Positions 33,600 through 44,222 of a DNA stretch of 64,000 bases are shown here, piece by piece. The DNA is from Maratus speciosus (lineage: Eukaryota; Arthropoda; Arachnida; Araneae; Salticidae). Within the stretch, counting starts at the first letter, position 1; each line of letters starts with the position of its first letter. The DNA is taken from NCBI GenBank assembly GCA_963932465.1, contig OZ010798.1, forward strand, positions 21,276,918 through 21,340,917, written 5' to 3'. Position numbers and translations under genes: made by a program. Below the pieces are notes generated by a model. The model was given only the letters and a program-made list of their open reading frames with translations, made no database searches and was not told the origin of the DNA.

Positions 33600-34250
33600 T
33601 GATCACAGATCGCACAGAGGGTTTCGTTTAATGTTCCTTTCAAAATTTCTCACTTAGAAAGAATTGTTTAAAATACACATGTGGGAGCCCAAAGGGTTAA
33701 ATGTACGACTTTTTCAAACTTTTAGGGTTTGTCATTTGATGTGAGGTGTTCAGCTATACGAATGCAAAATTTTACGCCTCCAACCTAATTAGGGCTCACT
33801 TAGAAAGAATTGTTTAAAATACATGTGTGAGAGACCAAAGGGTTAAATGTACGACTTTTTCAAAATTTTATGATTTGTCGTTTGATGTGAGGTGTTCAGC
33901 TATAAGTTTGTAAAATTTCACGCCTCCAACCAAATTAGGGTCTCACTTAGAAAGAATTTTTTAAAATACACATGTGGGAGCCCAAAGGGTCAAATGTATG
34001 ACTTTTTCAAAATTTTATGATTTGTCGTATGATGCGTGGTTTTCAGCTATAAGTATGTAAAATTTCACGCCTCCAACCTAATTAGGGGCTCACTTAGAAA
34101 GAATTGTTTAAAATACACATTTGGGAGCCCAAAGGGTTAATGCACGACTTTTCCAAAATTTTATGATTTGTCGTATGATGTGTGGTGTTCCGCTATAAGT
34201 ATGCAAAATTTCAAGTGTCCAGCATGTATAGTTTCTGAGAACAGGCTCTG
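33600..34250. repeat. ~148-bp tandem repeat, four copies
   Basis: The anchor ACTTAGAAAGAATTGTTTAA or a variant recurs at about 33653, 33799, 33946 and 34092. Each unit also carries GGGAGCCCAAAGGGT and CACGCCTCCAACCTAATTAG. The last unit ends in GACAGACGGACAGACAGAGG. Confidence 0.88.
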
Positions 34251-34337
34251 TGACAGACGGACAGACAGAGGAGCGAGACGAATAGGGTTTCCTCAGATGA
34301 ACGAAACCCTAAAAAGAGTTTTGAGCCCCGGACCCCC

Positions 34338-34760
34338 TTAAGGCTGTTCTCAAATCGAAAAGGGCAACTTCCTGACATAAGTTTTTATTCATTTTTGTTC
34401 GAAAAGGCATGAAACTAGCTGGTGTTGTTGTTCAGAAACTATGTCATTAACTGTTTTTTTTTTTTCTTTTTTTTTAGATCTTTCAGAAAATGGCGTCAAT
34501 GTGGACGTTTTGATCCGAATTTCTGCGCGAAAGTAGAAAAATCACTGAAGAGCGGACGGAAAACGGGTTTGTCACGTGATCGAAATAGCTTATAGTTGAA
34601 TATGTAATTGATGGATCAAAAAATGGAAAAAAACAGTTCAATTCCAAATCGCTTCCATGGCCAGGCCTTCCAATTTTATATCTTTCCGTTAAAACATGAA
34701 TTTGTAAATGTGTCAGAACGTTTTGCGCTTGTTAAGCAGAGGAGTTAAGAACATCCTTAA
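34338..34760 (+). mobile_element. TTAA MITE family A, copy 6
   Basis: TTAA at both ends, TIRs GGCTGTTCTCAA and TTAAGAACATCC. Full length, plus orientation. Confidence 0.88.
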
Positions 34761-34924
34761 GCAAAAATGTTGTTTTATGTTTTGGCGCATTTTAATTTTA
34801 AAAATGTAAATTCAGCCAAATAACTAAGAATTTCTTCGGAATTTTTTATTTATGATATAAGACTGTTATAAATAAAAATATTTTCGAAGCAAAATTTTAA
34901 AAAATACATTTAAATTTTCGACTA

Positions 34925-35250
34925 AAAGCTCTTTTAAGGGTGTTTTTACATTTTATTAATTACAACAATTAATTTTATTTCTTTACTTTATTTTATTTCT
35001 TTCCTTTTGTTGCCACTTTACAAAAAAAAAAAAAAAATCATAATATAATTCTTTTAAAATGTGTAAGTATAATTCTTCATAATATAATTCTTTTAAAATG
35101 CATAAGTAAGTAACTAAAAGCTCTTTTAAAGATGTTTTTACATTTTATTAATTACAACAATTAATTTTATTTGTTTACAATTCTTTTGTTGCCATTTTAC
35201 AAAAAAAAAACCCACAAAAAAACATAATATAATTCTTTTAAAATGCGTAA
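34925..35250. repeat. Direct duplication of ~170 bp
   Basis: The block containing GTTTTTACATTTTATTAATT and TAATATAATTCTTTTAAAAT occurs twice, at about 34925-35100 and 35112-35250. Confidence 0.75.
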
Positions 35251-35489
35251 GTATCGTTCGCGTAAAGGATTTCACATAATAAGAATAAATTGTGTATTTG
35301 AATTCTTAACACTGAAAAATACTTTTATAATTAAATGTAAATAATTGTATTTTCACAAATTTTAATTCATTAAAAATAAGGTATAATTTTCATAAAAAAG
35401 GTATTTTAAAAATTTCATAAAAGAAATCGTGAAACTATTATATGATTAAGGGGAATGAGCACCAAAATATGTCCCATTTCCAACCAATC

Positions 35490-35998
35490 TTAAGTCTGTT
35501 CTCAAATCAAAAGGGGGAACTTTCTGACATAAGTTTAAATTGATTTTTGTTCGGAAACGTATTAAAATAGCAGGTGTTATTATTCAGAATCTGTGTAATC
35601 GAACATTTCTTTCCGTTTTATTGTAAACGTAATAGATCTTTTAGAAAATGCTGTCAAACTTGACGTTTTAACAGACTTTCTAGACGAGAATAGAAAAAGA
35701 GCCAGCAGGAAGAGAGAAAAAACGCCGCGCTCACGTGACCCATTTCGCTTATAACTCAATAGGTAATCTATTGATCAAAAAATGGAAAAAACAGTTCGAT
35801 TCCAAATCGCTTCCCGAAAATATTGACGAAAATAATTGTTTATATTGACGAAAAATGAAAACACACGACCTCTGATACATCTCTTCAAAAATCACTTCAG
35901 CAAGTTTCATCTGTTTGCTTTTAAAAATGAGTCTGAAAATGTATCACAAAATTTCGAGCTGTTGAGGGTGGAAAAATATTTTTTTCAGTCACCCTTAA
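35490..35998 (+). mobile_element. Chimeric TTAA MITE: family A left half, family B right half
   Basis: The left end is TTAAGTCTGTTCTCAA, and the sequence follows family A to about 35814 (TTCGATTCCAAATCGCTTCC). It then switches to family B sequence (AAATCACTTCAGCAAGTTTC, AATGAGTCTGAAAATGTATC, GAGCTGTTGAGGGTGGAAAA) and ends AGTCACCCTTAA. Both outer ends keep a TTAA, so this is one bounded unit rather than two intact neighbours. Confidence 0.75.
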
Positions 35999-36078
35999 TA
36001 ACTCTTTTTTAGTGAGGGTAAATGTAGCTTTTACATGTAACGTAGCTCTCTAACAAACCTCCTATGTTAAACTTAAAC

Positions 36079-36368
36079 TTAAGGCTGTTCTCAACTGCTC
36101 TGCTCAACAAGCGCAAAACGTTTTGACATTTAAAATTCATTTTTAAAAGGAAAGATATACAATTGGAAAGCTTGACTATGGAAGCGATTAGGACTGGAAC
36201 TGTGTTTTCTATTTTTGGATCAATGAAATACCTATCGCGTTATAAGCGAGTTTGATTTACGTGATAAGACTTTTTTTCCTTCTATTACTAGTATTTCTCC
36301 TTTCGTTCGGAAATTAGATTCAAAAAGCCAACTTTAAAAGTATTTCCTGAAAGATCTATTGCGTTTAG

Positions 36369-36408
<40 letters not shown>

Positions 36409-36533
36409 GGTAAACATATTTTTTTTACGTAGATTTTGAATAACAACATCTGCCAGTTTCAGCCGTTTCCGAACAAAAATGAATTAAAACTTATGCCATA
36501 AAGTTGCCCGTTTTGATTTAAGAACAGCCTTAA
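36079..36533 (-). mobile_element. TTAA MITE family A, copy 7
   Basis: TTAA plus GGCTGTTCTCAA at the left; TTAAGAACAGCC plus TTAA at the right. It has a ~40-bp A tract at 36370-36407. Its right TTAA is also the left TTAA of the next element. Confidence 0.88.
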
Positions 36534-37304
36534 CCCTTAAATGCGCGATTTTTTATTTTGTTTCGAAACAATTATGTATGATTCTTTGAAAGGTTTATTA
36601 CGCAGGAAAAATAATGAAAAAAATCAGAGATACATTTTTCATATGATACGTCAATCTTTTCTTCTGTTGCACATCTGCAATACAAATAAAAACTACTATG
36701 ATGTGGCTGTTTTACGCTAAACTATTGCAAATTAGTCAATATTTTAATAAGTATGTCTCCAAATACCTTATTTTATATAATTATTTATTTTATAAAACTT
36801 AACCTTTAACCCTTTAATTCCCATGATAGAACACGTTCTAGAAATTACGTACACTGTAAATCCGACCAGCTTTCCTGTAGGAACCGGAAAAATAGTTACC
36901 CTTATCGTATCGGAAAATTTTCCGACCCAGCTCGGAATAAAATTCGTAAAAAAAAGGAAATAGTCAATAAAACGGTATTTTATTGATTTTATTCCGATTT
37001 TACGGATTTTATTCCGAGCTGGGTCGGAAATTTTTCCGGTACGATAAGGGCAACTACTTTTCCGATTCGTACAGGAAAACGGGTCGTATTTTCTTTACAG
37101 TGTAGTTCAGAGAATCTGACTTTACACTAGAAAGTTTCAATGGTTCATTTCACTTTATTTAAATACGTAATGTTTGTTATTAATGAAAGCAAATATTGCT
37201 ATTTTAATTTTCTGGTGTGAATTAGGTAAATACGAATAAAAAAATCTATTAAGTTCAAAACACTGTTGTTTACATATATGCAAAGCTGCGCACTAAAGGG
37301 TTAA
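36530..37304. mobile_element. piggyBac-type MITE (CCCTTAAATGCGCG ends)
   Basis: TTAACCCTTAAATGCGCG at the left, and CTGCGCACTAAAGGGTTAA at the right, form TIRs beside TTAA. An internal TTAACCCTTTAATTCCC near 36812 suggests a second, nested or partly deleted element of the same type. Its right border lies 43 bp from the putative exon at 37348. Confidence 0.7.
36852..37102. mobile_element. Nested palindromic MITE (CACTGTAAA ends)
   Basis: TA|CACTGTAAATCCGACC at the left; TTTACAGTG|TA at the right. The arms are over 100 bp (CCGACCCAGCTCGGAATAAA and its complement near 37010). TA flanks fit a Tc1/mariner-type fold-back MITE inserted into the piggyBac-type element. Confidence 0.85.
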
Positions 37305-37347
37305 ACCTTTCTTTTTCACTTTTTAATAGAAATGAAGATGGACTTAC

Positions 37348-37530
37348 TGGGAGCAATGCAGTACAGCTGCTACTTGATCCTTGTACTTCTAGAAGAGGTA
37401 AATCAAAATGTTCCTCTGTCTCGGTCTCCTCAACTCTTTGTAATCCATCATCATAAGGTTCATTGACGGGAAAGGGCAAGTCTTCGAATATGGTTGCCAA
37501 TGTCCCAACTTGAGGAAGAGATCTTCTAGG
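37348..37530 (-). CDS. Probable exon E of gene copy 1
   Basis: On the minus strand an open frame follows a strong acceptor, TTCTTCTGTTTCAG, and ends at CTCCCA|GTAAGT. The frame has RRSLPQVGTLATIFEDLPF near its start and acidic EETETEEHFDLPLLEV later, with good third-position variety. The strong acceptor (exon end 37540) gives a phase 2 start, but the previous known exon (45766-46831) ends in phase 0. The second AG ten bases on (ATATACAG, exon end 37530) would fit phase 0. Either the downstream acceptor is used or a further exon lies between. No domain recognised. Confidence 0.5.
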
Positions 37531-37585
37531 CTGTATATCGCTGAAACAGAAGAACAAATACTTCGCAATTAGGTTTTTTATCCCC

Positions 37586-38304
37586 TTAAGGTGGACGTTC
37601 AAGAATATTTTCTACAGTTTTTGCTCAATTGTTTTGAAATTTAATACAAATAACAGCAATAATTAAGAAAATTTCTTAATTTCATTAAAAAATATTAATA
37701 TGCAAATAAGTAATTAATTAACAATATGCTAATTAGTGATATGAATTAAAATGCTTCATGCGTATTAAATTTTGGTTCAGAAACTTGTATTTTTTTTTTA
37801 GGTTTTTTTATGATATTACATCAAAAATGGTATACATTTTAAAATTATACTAAGTACCTTGGCAGAAAAAAATTATAAAAATATAATACATGATTATTTC
37901 GGATAAAATTCAATAATTAAATATCACTTCTTTTTTTTTTTTTTTTTTTACCTTTATATGAAATAATGTACACATATTAATATCAAGTTTTGTAATAACG
38001 TATATTAACAAAAATATTACCAAGTATTATGAAAATTGGTATAAAATTAAGACGCATGGAGCATTTTGAACTTACTCAGTCGGCGAAAATTCACAATTTG
38101 AGAAAACTGGATTTAAAGCTTTATTTTAAGTGTAGATTAATGTAGTATGTTAAAAAAAAGAACAGCTATATCTCTGCAAAAATTATCGGATTTGAATAAC
38201 TTTTTTTTTATTTGAAAGTAGAAGATGGCCAGAACATTTTTTTCCAAAAAACAGAAAATCGATTAAAAAAATTTTTTTTGCGATTTTGAACGTCCACTGT
38301 CACT
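37586..38304. mobile_element. TIR element with GGTGGACGTTCAA ends
   Basis: TTAAGGTGGACGTTCAAGAA at the left is mirrored by TTTGAACGTCCACTGTCAC at the right, enclosing about 700 bp of AT-rich sequence. A related GGTACGGTGGACGT occurs at 38340. The class is uncertain; a TTAA-type element is plausible at the left only. Confidence 0.5.
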
Positions 38305-39718
38305 CTAATTGAATTGTTTTAATTACCTGCTTAGGCCGGGTACGGTGGACGTAAAAAGTATGCGGGAGATGGAACAAATAAGGCCCCAAACAGAAATATT
38401 GGTAGATTAGCTAAATTCAAATCAACTTAATAATAAAAACGTTGAGAACAAACCAAGAAGTATCAGGTTCGAATCCCTGTTCCATGACCCAATGCGTATA
38501 GATTTACGTTTAAAAAAAAGATCATTCTTTATACACAAAGTATTACGCTACATATCTACATTTAAAGTTAAAGATTGAACCTAAGTAAGCTTATTGTTCA
38601 ACGAGTGCACAAAATGTCGAACACGTTTGTGTGGACACAGCAGCTGTTATTTTGATAAAAATAATTTAAAAAATGTCGCATTTTAGATTTTTATTTTTAA
38701 ATGTGCCTTAGTATAATTAGAACATTCTGTACAAATTTCGAAACGATTCGATAAATAATAAAAGAGGTATACTTAAGTCTATTAATAAGAAATTTCATTA
38801 AAGCCCTCCGGCTCAACGTCCCTTTAACTGCCAATGTTTAAACTCATTTTTCTCAGTTCGCAATTTTTTATATTTTCATTTTAATCGAAATGCTAAGACT
38901 TCTACAATAATTAAGCAAATTGTGCGAAATGTTTTTAAAAGTATGTTTAGACCTTGTATGTGATAAGGAAATATTGGATTTTTGATATGTAGTATGTAAT
39001 TTTTTGTATTTTATGAATTTAAAAACATGCTATTTTCCCACTTTTTTCTCCATATATATATATTCAGTAATTAATTGCTTTTTTACTGATTTAAACGACT
39101 CATTAAAAATCTGATACTTAGATTTATGGAAAAAAGAACTCCGAATAAATTATAAATATAAAAAAATGAAAAAGAATAAAAAAAATTAAAATTGTTAATT
39201 AAAAAAAATTAAAAATGCTAATTTTTTTAAAATTTAAATTAAAAATTCCTATATTGAGAATTTAATATGTTTTATGGTTATTACGACTATACGCTTTATT
39301 CAAATACGAACCTAAAAATATAATATAGGGCATAGTTACAATATAAAAGTTGCCGAGTCCCTTTAACCAACTTTTAGTGGCAATTTCATTGTCACCATGT
39401 TTAAATACCAAAATTCAGCTGTTTAATTGAAGTATGATAGTTGATTTGAAGTTTAATTGAAGTTGCAGCATTGAAAGTTATAACACTTATAACAGTTATA
39501 ACACCCTTAATTCTCGCTCCCGTCATATTCACGGGCTGTGTCTTTTACTCAGATTGTTTGATTCCCACCAGTTTTATAAAATAGTGAAATTGGCTATATT
39601 TTAGTATCGTTTTACCTGTCATTAAATAAGGTGAATATTTCTTTTTCATAAAAGTGGTGCGAATAAGTAATTTAAATTTTTAAACCGTAATTTAATTCGA
39701 GCGTTAAGGGGTTAAATG
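38305..39718. other. Intergenic DNA with a tRNA B-box-like trace
   Basis: GGTTCGAATCCCTGTTCC near 38466 resembles a pol III B box or T-arm, perhaps a SINE relic. Nothing else supported. Confidence 0.35.
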
Positions 39719-39796
39719 AGAATAAGTAAAATAAATAAAGACACAGACTTGAATACAGTTTTACTAAAAGCGTTAAAAATGCGTTCAGTATAAACG

Positions 39797-39841
39797 TTTC
39801 GCCAAGCAACCGCAAGGCCTCGTCAGTACAAACAAACTGTA
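39797..39841 (-). ncRNA. Hammerhead-like motif, left arm
   Basis: On the minus strand: a TACA...TGTA hairpin (stem I), core CTGACGAG, a GCC...GGC helix (stem II), then GAAAC. The base before stem I is T preceded by T, compatible with a cleavage site. Stem III would be minimal. Activity is not shown by sequence alone. Confidence 0.4.
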
Positions 39842-40382
39842 AAAATAAACAAAAGAACAAATCAAGTACAGTTAAAGTTATTTTTTCAAAAACAAGCAAT
39901 ATTCACCAGGAATGGTACAGGCTTCATTCATGCTTGGCGAACGTAATTGAGTAAACCAGCTCTCTAGAAACGATCTACCTTGATAACTGTTACAACCTGA
40001 TTTGAAAATATAAGCGTTTGCAAATAGCGGGATGTGATCCGTTTTAAGAGAATGCTGGACTATTTTTTAATTTTGATTTCTCATTTTGAAAGCACTAATA
40101 TGCTCCTTCAGGCGAATTTCCATTTATCTAAATTCAAAATGAGAAATCAAAATTAAATATAGTGCAGCGTTCTCTTGAAACGGATCACATCCCGCTATTT
40201 GCGAACACGCTTGTATTTTGAAATCAGGTTCGACAGTTATCATGGTAGATTGTTTCGAGACAGCTGGTTCACTCAATTACGGTCGCCAATATTGAATGAA
40301 GCCTGTTCCATTCGTGGTGAATATTGTATTTTTTTAACAACTTTAACTTTAACTGTACTTGATTTGTTTTGTTGTTTGTTGT

Positions 40383-40430
40383 TACAATGGTTAAATTGTA
40401 CTGATGAGGTCTTGCGGTTGCTTGGCGAAA
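40383..40430 (+). ncRNA. Hammerhead-like motif, right arm
   Basis: Stem I is TACAAT...ATTGTA (longer than in the left arm), core CTGATGAG, stem II region GTCTTGCGGTTGCTTGGC, then GAAAC. Stem II pairing is weaker (GTC against GGC), and the position before the putative cleavage base is G rather than U. This copy is therefore more likely inactive. Confidence 0.35.
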
Positions 40431-40605
40431 CGTTTACTGAATGTATTTTTAATGTTTTTAGTGAAACTGTATTCAAGTCTGTCTTAATTTATTTATTTAT
40501 TTTATTAAGTCTTTTAAAAGTTTCAAATGCAGACATTAAATGTATGTATAAGGAGTGTTCAAATGAAGTGATTCGAAGCCGGGCATGCGAACAGTTTTCA
40601 AGGTA

Positions 40606-41314
40606 CGAGGGGTGTTCAAATGAAAGTGATTTGAGATGTGTATCCAGATGAGTATCGTAGGGACAGAAATGAGACAGATACACATATAAAAACAACAATA
40701 TTTAATGAGTGTAATGCATACAAAGTTTGTTAAAAAGGATCACCCATGGCGTTTCCATTGCTTAGGAAGGTTACGAATGCCGTCCGTGAAGAACGATGTC
40801 GGTTGATTATGGAACCAGATCAGAACTACAGCTTTTACATCCTCGTTGGAGTGAAATCGTTAACCCTTTAGCTTTTCCTTCAGCGGTTCAAAGATGTGTG
40901 TCAATGTCCGTAATCAGCTTCTCTGTCACAACTTTGTGCACCTGACTGGGTCGCGGTAAATCCGTTATCTCCTGTCGACCGTCGCTAAGTATTCTCGCCC
41001 ACCTCGTCACCGTGGGTTTTAACACACACGTGCTATCGTACACAGCCAGCATTCGGCGACGAATATCCACCCGCTTACACCCTTCCAGTATTAAAAACTT
41101 AATTACAGCTCGCTGATCCGTTTTGGACGCAGTTGCATCCACACCAGCCATTTTTAACTGAATGCCACGTCCTTACGAATGAAGTTATCATAAATCCGCT
41201 TGCACTTGGGCCCACGTGGTACATGCACCTTCACTATCGCGTTTCTTTCACGAAAATACATTGAAAACTGTTAGCATGCGCGGGTTCGAATCACATTCAT
41301 TTGAACACGTCTTA
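40606..41314 (-). mobile_element. Internally deleted mariner nested in the other mariner
   Basis: Flanked by TA duplications at 40604-40605 and 41315-41316. Ends CGAGGGGTGTTCAAATG and, on the minus strand, TAAGACGTGTTCAAATG. It shares the same internal deletion junction as its host (ACACATCTTTG...ACCGCTGAAGG). Both therefore descend from one already-deleted, mobilised family. Confidence 0.88.
40888..41151 (-). pseudogene. Mariner transposase N-terminal fragment (nested element)
   Basis: An 87-codon frame from ATG to a stop. It contains the paired-type HTH of mariner transposases: RAVIKFLILEGC, then DIRRRMLAVYDSTCVLK, then VTRWARILSDGRQEITDLPR. The frame stops at the deletion junction. Codons after it, in another frame, match the transposase C-terminal part seen in the outer copy. 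No catalytic Asp residues remain. It could still encode a DNA-binding peptide, but nothing indicates use. Confidence 0.8.
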
Positions 41315-41422
41315 TATTTTCGTGAAACAAACGCGATAGTGAAGGTGTGTGTACCACGGGTGCGGAAGCGCAAGCAGATTTGTGATAATTTTCAATCGTA
41401 AGGACGTGGCATTCAGTTAAAG

Positions 41423-41956
41423 ATGACTGATGTGGATGCAACTGCGTCCAAAACGGATCAGCGTGCTGTAATTAAGTTTTTAATACTGGAAGGGTGTAAG
41501 CCGGTGGATATTCGTCGCAGAATGCTGGCTGTGTACGATAACACGTGTGTGTCAAAACACACGGTGAAGAGGTGGGCGAGAATGTTTAGCGACGGTCGAC
41601 AGGAGACAACGGATTTGCCGCGACCCAGTCAGGCGCACAAAGTTGTGACAGAGAAGCTGATTACGGACATTGACACACATCTTTGGACCGCTGAAGGAAA
41701 AGCTAAAGGGTCAACGATTTCACTCCGACAAGGATGTAAAGGCTGCAGTTCTGACCTGGTTCGTAACATTCCTAAGCAATGGGACGTCTTCCTAAACGCC
41801 ATGGATGATTTTTTAAAACAAACTTTGTATGCATTACACTCATTAAATATTGTTGTTTCTATCTATGTATCTGTCTCATTTCTGTCATTACGCATGTCAT
41901 GGATACACACCTCGAATCACTTTCATGTGAACAACCCTCATATATTGCAAGTATAA
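41423..41956 (+). pseudogene. Mariner transposase remnant (outer element)
   Basis: A 177-codon frame. Residues 1-88 are a mariner HTH region (TDQRAVIKFLILEGCK, RRMLAVYDNTCV, TVKRWARMFSDGRQE). After about residue 88 the frame crosses the internal deletion. The true C-terminal transposase sequence there lies in another frame (GPLKEKLKGQRFHSDKDVKA), so the annotated tail is frameshifted. A 37-bp deletion relative to the nested copy follows, near 41760. The catalytic domain is absent, so the element can only move in trans. Confidence 0.8.
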
Positions 41957-42678
41957 ATGAAGTTAAGCAAGTTTCTAAACTTCAAAATAAAATCTTACCC
42001 TTCCAAACACGATCTGTACAAGTCTCTGTTACGTTTTTTCTGCATATTATAATCTTCTTTTTTCACTTTCCAATATTCCTCTGATGCCCAAATTTCCTAA
42101 AAAAAATAAATTAGCCTCATTCAGCGTTTTGATTTGTTATTATTTATATTACTATTATTATTCTACTGTTGGGATTATTCCAAGCAAGTTTATGATGCAG
42201 CGATAAACTCCGATTTTCTAAATGATCTCCATCGTTTTTCGAATGGAAGATGTAATTAGAAAAATGGATTTCGAATATATTAGTCAAATGTATTTAAAAA
42301 ACAAAAAAAGAGGTTGTATTTCAATGGTAGATGGATACATTAAAGTTGTTCTAAATCCCGAGCGGGTTCCTTCTGGCACATTTATGAATTCATTTTTTAT
42401 ACTAAAACGCATGAAATCGGCAGAGACTGTGGAATTTTCCCCGTTTTTTCAATTTCTACTATTAGTTCACACTCTCCCTATATATATATATATATATCTT
42501 GTTCAAATTTTCAATCATTAATAAAATACTTATTTTTCTCCCTATCAAGTTGAAATAAATATTTTTAAACTTGTACTGGATGACAATGGATGTTAGTACA
42601 GTTTTTTAAAATATTAATTCATTAAATAAATTTGAATTAATTAATTTTAGTTTTATAGGGGAGACAAAATGGCGCCCT
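41943..42678. other. Intergenic DNA with a short (TA)n tract
   Basis: TA repeat at about 42479-42497. The 99-codon frame starting 42222 has no support. A fragment resembling the old TTAA-family interior (ATTCATTTTTTATACTAAAA, CATGAAATCGG) lies at 42385-42440. Confidence 0.4.
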
Positions 42679-42975
42679 TTGGTTATTGAACAGCATTTAA
42701 TGCATCTTCATATCTATAAGGGGGGTTACCATAGGGGGGACCTGTTCTGTCGCCAAATACCGTCAAAGTTTGTCACCAACTTGGCGATATATCGACAAAT
42801 TTGGCAACCAAAATGAGTCGCCAAAAGTGACGCCAACTTGGCGATATCTCTAATATTTCGCCAAATTCCCATAGACTTCCATTGTAAACGTACTTTCTTA
42901 TAGAAAATCACCAAATTGAGATATTTTAATGCAACAAAAACTAATATTAGCTTAAGGGATTATATTAAATTTTTC
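42679..42975 (+). repeat. Interspersed repeat G, copy 2
   Basis: Same orientation and order of blocks as 32526-32835: TTGAACAGCATTTAATGCAT, TACCATAGGG, repeated CGCCAA/TTGGCG, and CTAATATTAGCTTAAGGGA at the end. Confidence 0.8.
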
Positions 42976-43459
42976 TTTGATAACCTAAGTAGGAATTGAC
43001 TTTAAAAACAAAATTTTTATATTACTAGTTAGGTTTTATACTTAAAAAGTAAAAACGGAATTATTATAAGATCACTCCTATGTCCTTCTGACTGTCTGTC
43101 ACAGACATTTTACTCGTAAACTATGGAACGTAGAAAGTTCAAATTCGGGGAAATAATAAATTGACCCACATAGTTACAGATTATTAAACATTCTGAAATA
43201 TATTTAGGGAAAATGTAGAGAAGCTCATTAAGTTACTTGGGAAAAAAAAAAACAACCTTTTCTTTGTATATCGTGTGGGATATCGTGTGAAAGCTTTCGT
43301 AACACTGAACCCAAAAATACATATTTTTTAATTTTAGGCATTATATTTTCAGGGATATCGTCGAAAACGTATTTCAAAAATATGTCCCCCCCCCCTCTGT
43401 TTCCGAATCTAGTGAAACCAAACTTATGAAAAGAATTTGAGGTAGTAGACGTTAATTTA

Positions 43460-43870
43460 AACCTTGCAGGAAATTTATAGCGACTACCCTAGGAGGCATC
43501 GTTTTTGAGTAAAGCACATTGAATTCATTTTTATACTAAAACTCATTAAATCGGAAGACTGTGGAATTTTTCCCGATTTCTTATAAAGGTAGACGATATT
43601 TAAGAAAATGCTATTAAAATTTACGTTTTGATCTGAATTTCCGTACGCGACCTCTGGCGAAAGGGAAAAAACTGTCGTCATAGGGCAACAATTATACTGA
43701 TTACTCAAGTTGTATTTCCTTTATCGAAATGTGAAAAAAACACATTCTATTCTAAATCAGCAGCCATGATTAAAATTTCCATCGCTTTTAAATGTAAGAA
43801 TGAGTCCGTAAATCTATTAGAAAGTTTCGCATTCTAATTCAACACCGAATTCTACTTTTTAAATTACTCA
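43460..43870 (+). mobile_element. Old relic related to TTAA MITE families
   Basis: Contains GAAAATGCTATTAAAATTTA, CGTTTTGATCTGAATTTCCG and GAATGAGTCCGTAAATCTAT, all diverged versions of the A/B interior. Ends are lost. Confidence 0.5.
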
Positions 43871-43949
43871 TACTCAAATGTCTGTAACAAGAGTTTCAGT
43901 AAAGATTGATAAAAAGTTCAAACATATTCAAAGAACAAAAAAGTAAGTT

Positions 43950-44222
43950 GCGCTGTAAAAAACTTAATATAAAGTTACAACACAAACATGGCGGCACCAT
44001 TGCTACATTTAATTTTATGGAATAATTTAACCGTTATAACTGCTGTAGCGTTACACCCTAATAATGTAAATTCTGATATTTTCACATTATTATGGAAAAA
44101 TATTACACCAGTTATATTAGTTTAAATTAAACTAGTTATATCAGTTAAATTACTCCATGAAATTGGTAATAGCATACTCACAACAATTTTATGGAGTAAT
44201 GTTACGCAAATTTTTTAACGTT
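43950..44222. mobile_element. Possible MITE with GCTGTAAAAAACTT end
   Basis: GCGCTGTAAAAAACTTAATA at the left. The inner part repeats GTTATATTAGTTTAAATTA-type inverted blocks, with TTATGGAATAATTTAACCG near 44018 mirrored by TTAAATTACTCCATGAAATT near 44144. Ends are unclear. Confidence 0.35.

Larger units (their letters stand above)
39720..40512. mobile_element. ~790-bp inverted repeat, possible Penelope-like terminal pair
   Basis: The left arm (39720-40085) and right arm (40138-40512) are inverted copies with about 50 bp between them. Shared anchors are CAGACTTGAATACAGTTT, GCGGTTGCTTGGCGAAACG, GTACTTGATTTGTT and CGGATCACATCCCGCTATTT. Each arm carries CTGAYGAG...GGCGAAACG, a pattern reported for hammerhead motifs of Penelope-like retroelements. 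No reverse transcriptase is present, so assignment rests on that motif and the inverted layout. Confidence 0.5.
40551..41940 (+). mobile_element. Internally deleted mariner, outer element (split by insertion)
   Basis: TA at 40549-40550 and 41941-41942 bracket TIRs AGGAGTGTTCAAATGAAGTG and CACTTTCATGTGAACAACCC. The element is interrupted at a TA by another mariner (40606-41314). Without that insert it is about 680 bp, roughly half an autonomous mariner (~1.3 kb). It keeps the transposase N-terminus and part of the C-terminus but lacks the DDD/E catalytic core. Confidence 0.9.

Noticed and set aside
37270..37347. Exon E reading through to the stop at 37270 as a terminal exon
   Set aside because: The extension would enter the piggyBac-type element ending at 37304, and a good GTAAGT donor precedes it. 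Read-through remains possible but less likely.
40175..40651. 158-codon frame over the right arm of the inverted repeat
   Set aside because: It spans the hammerhead-like arm and the start of the mariner. The matching left arm lacks an equivalent frame, so it is not a conserved protein.
42222..42521. 99-codon plus-strand frame
   Set aside because: It runs through a (TA)n tract and a MITE-like fragment, with no motif or context.
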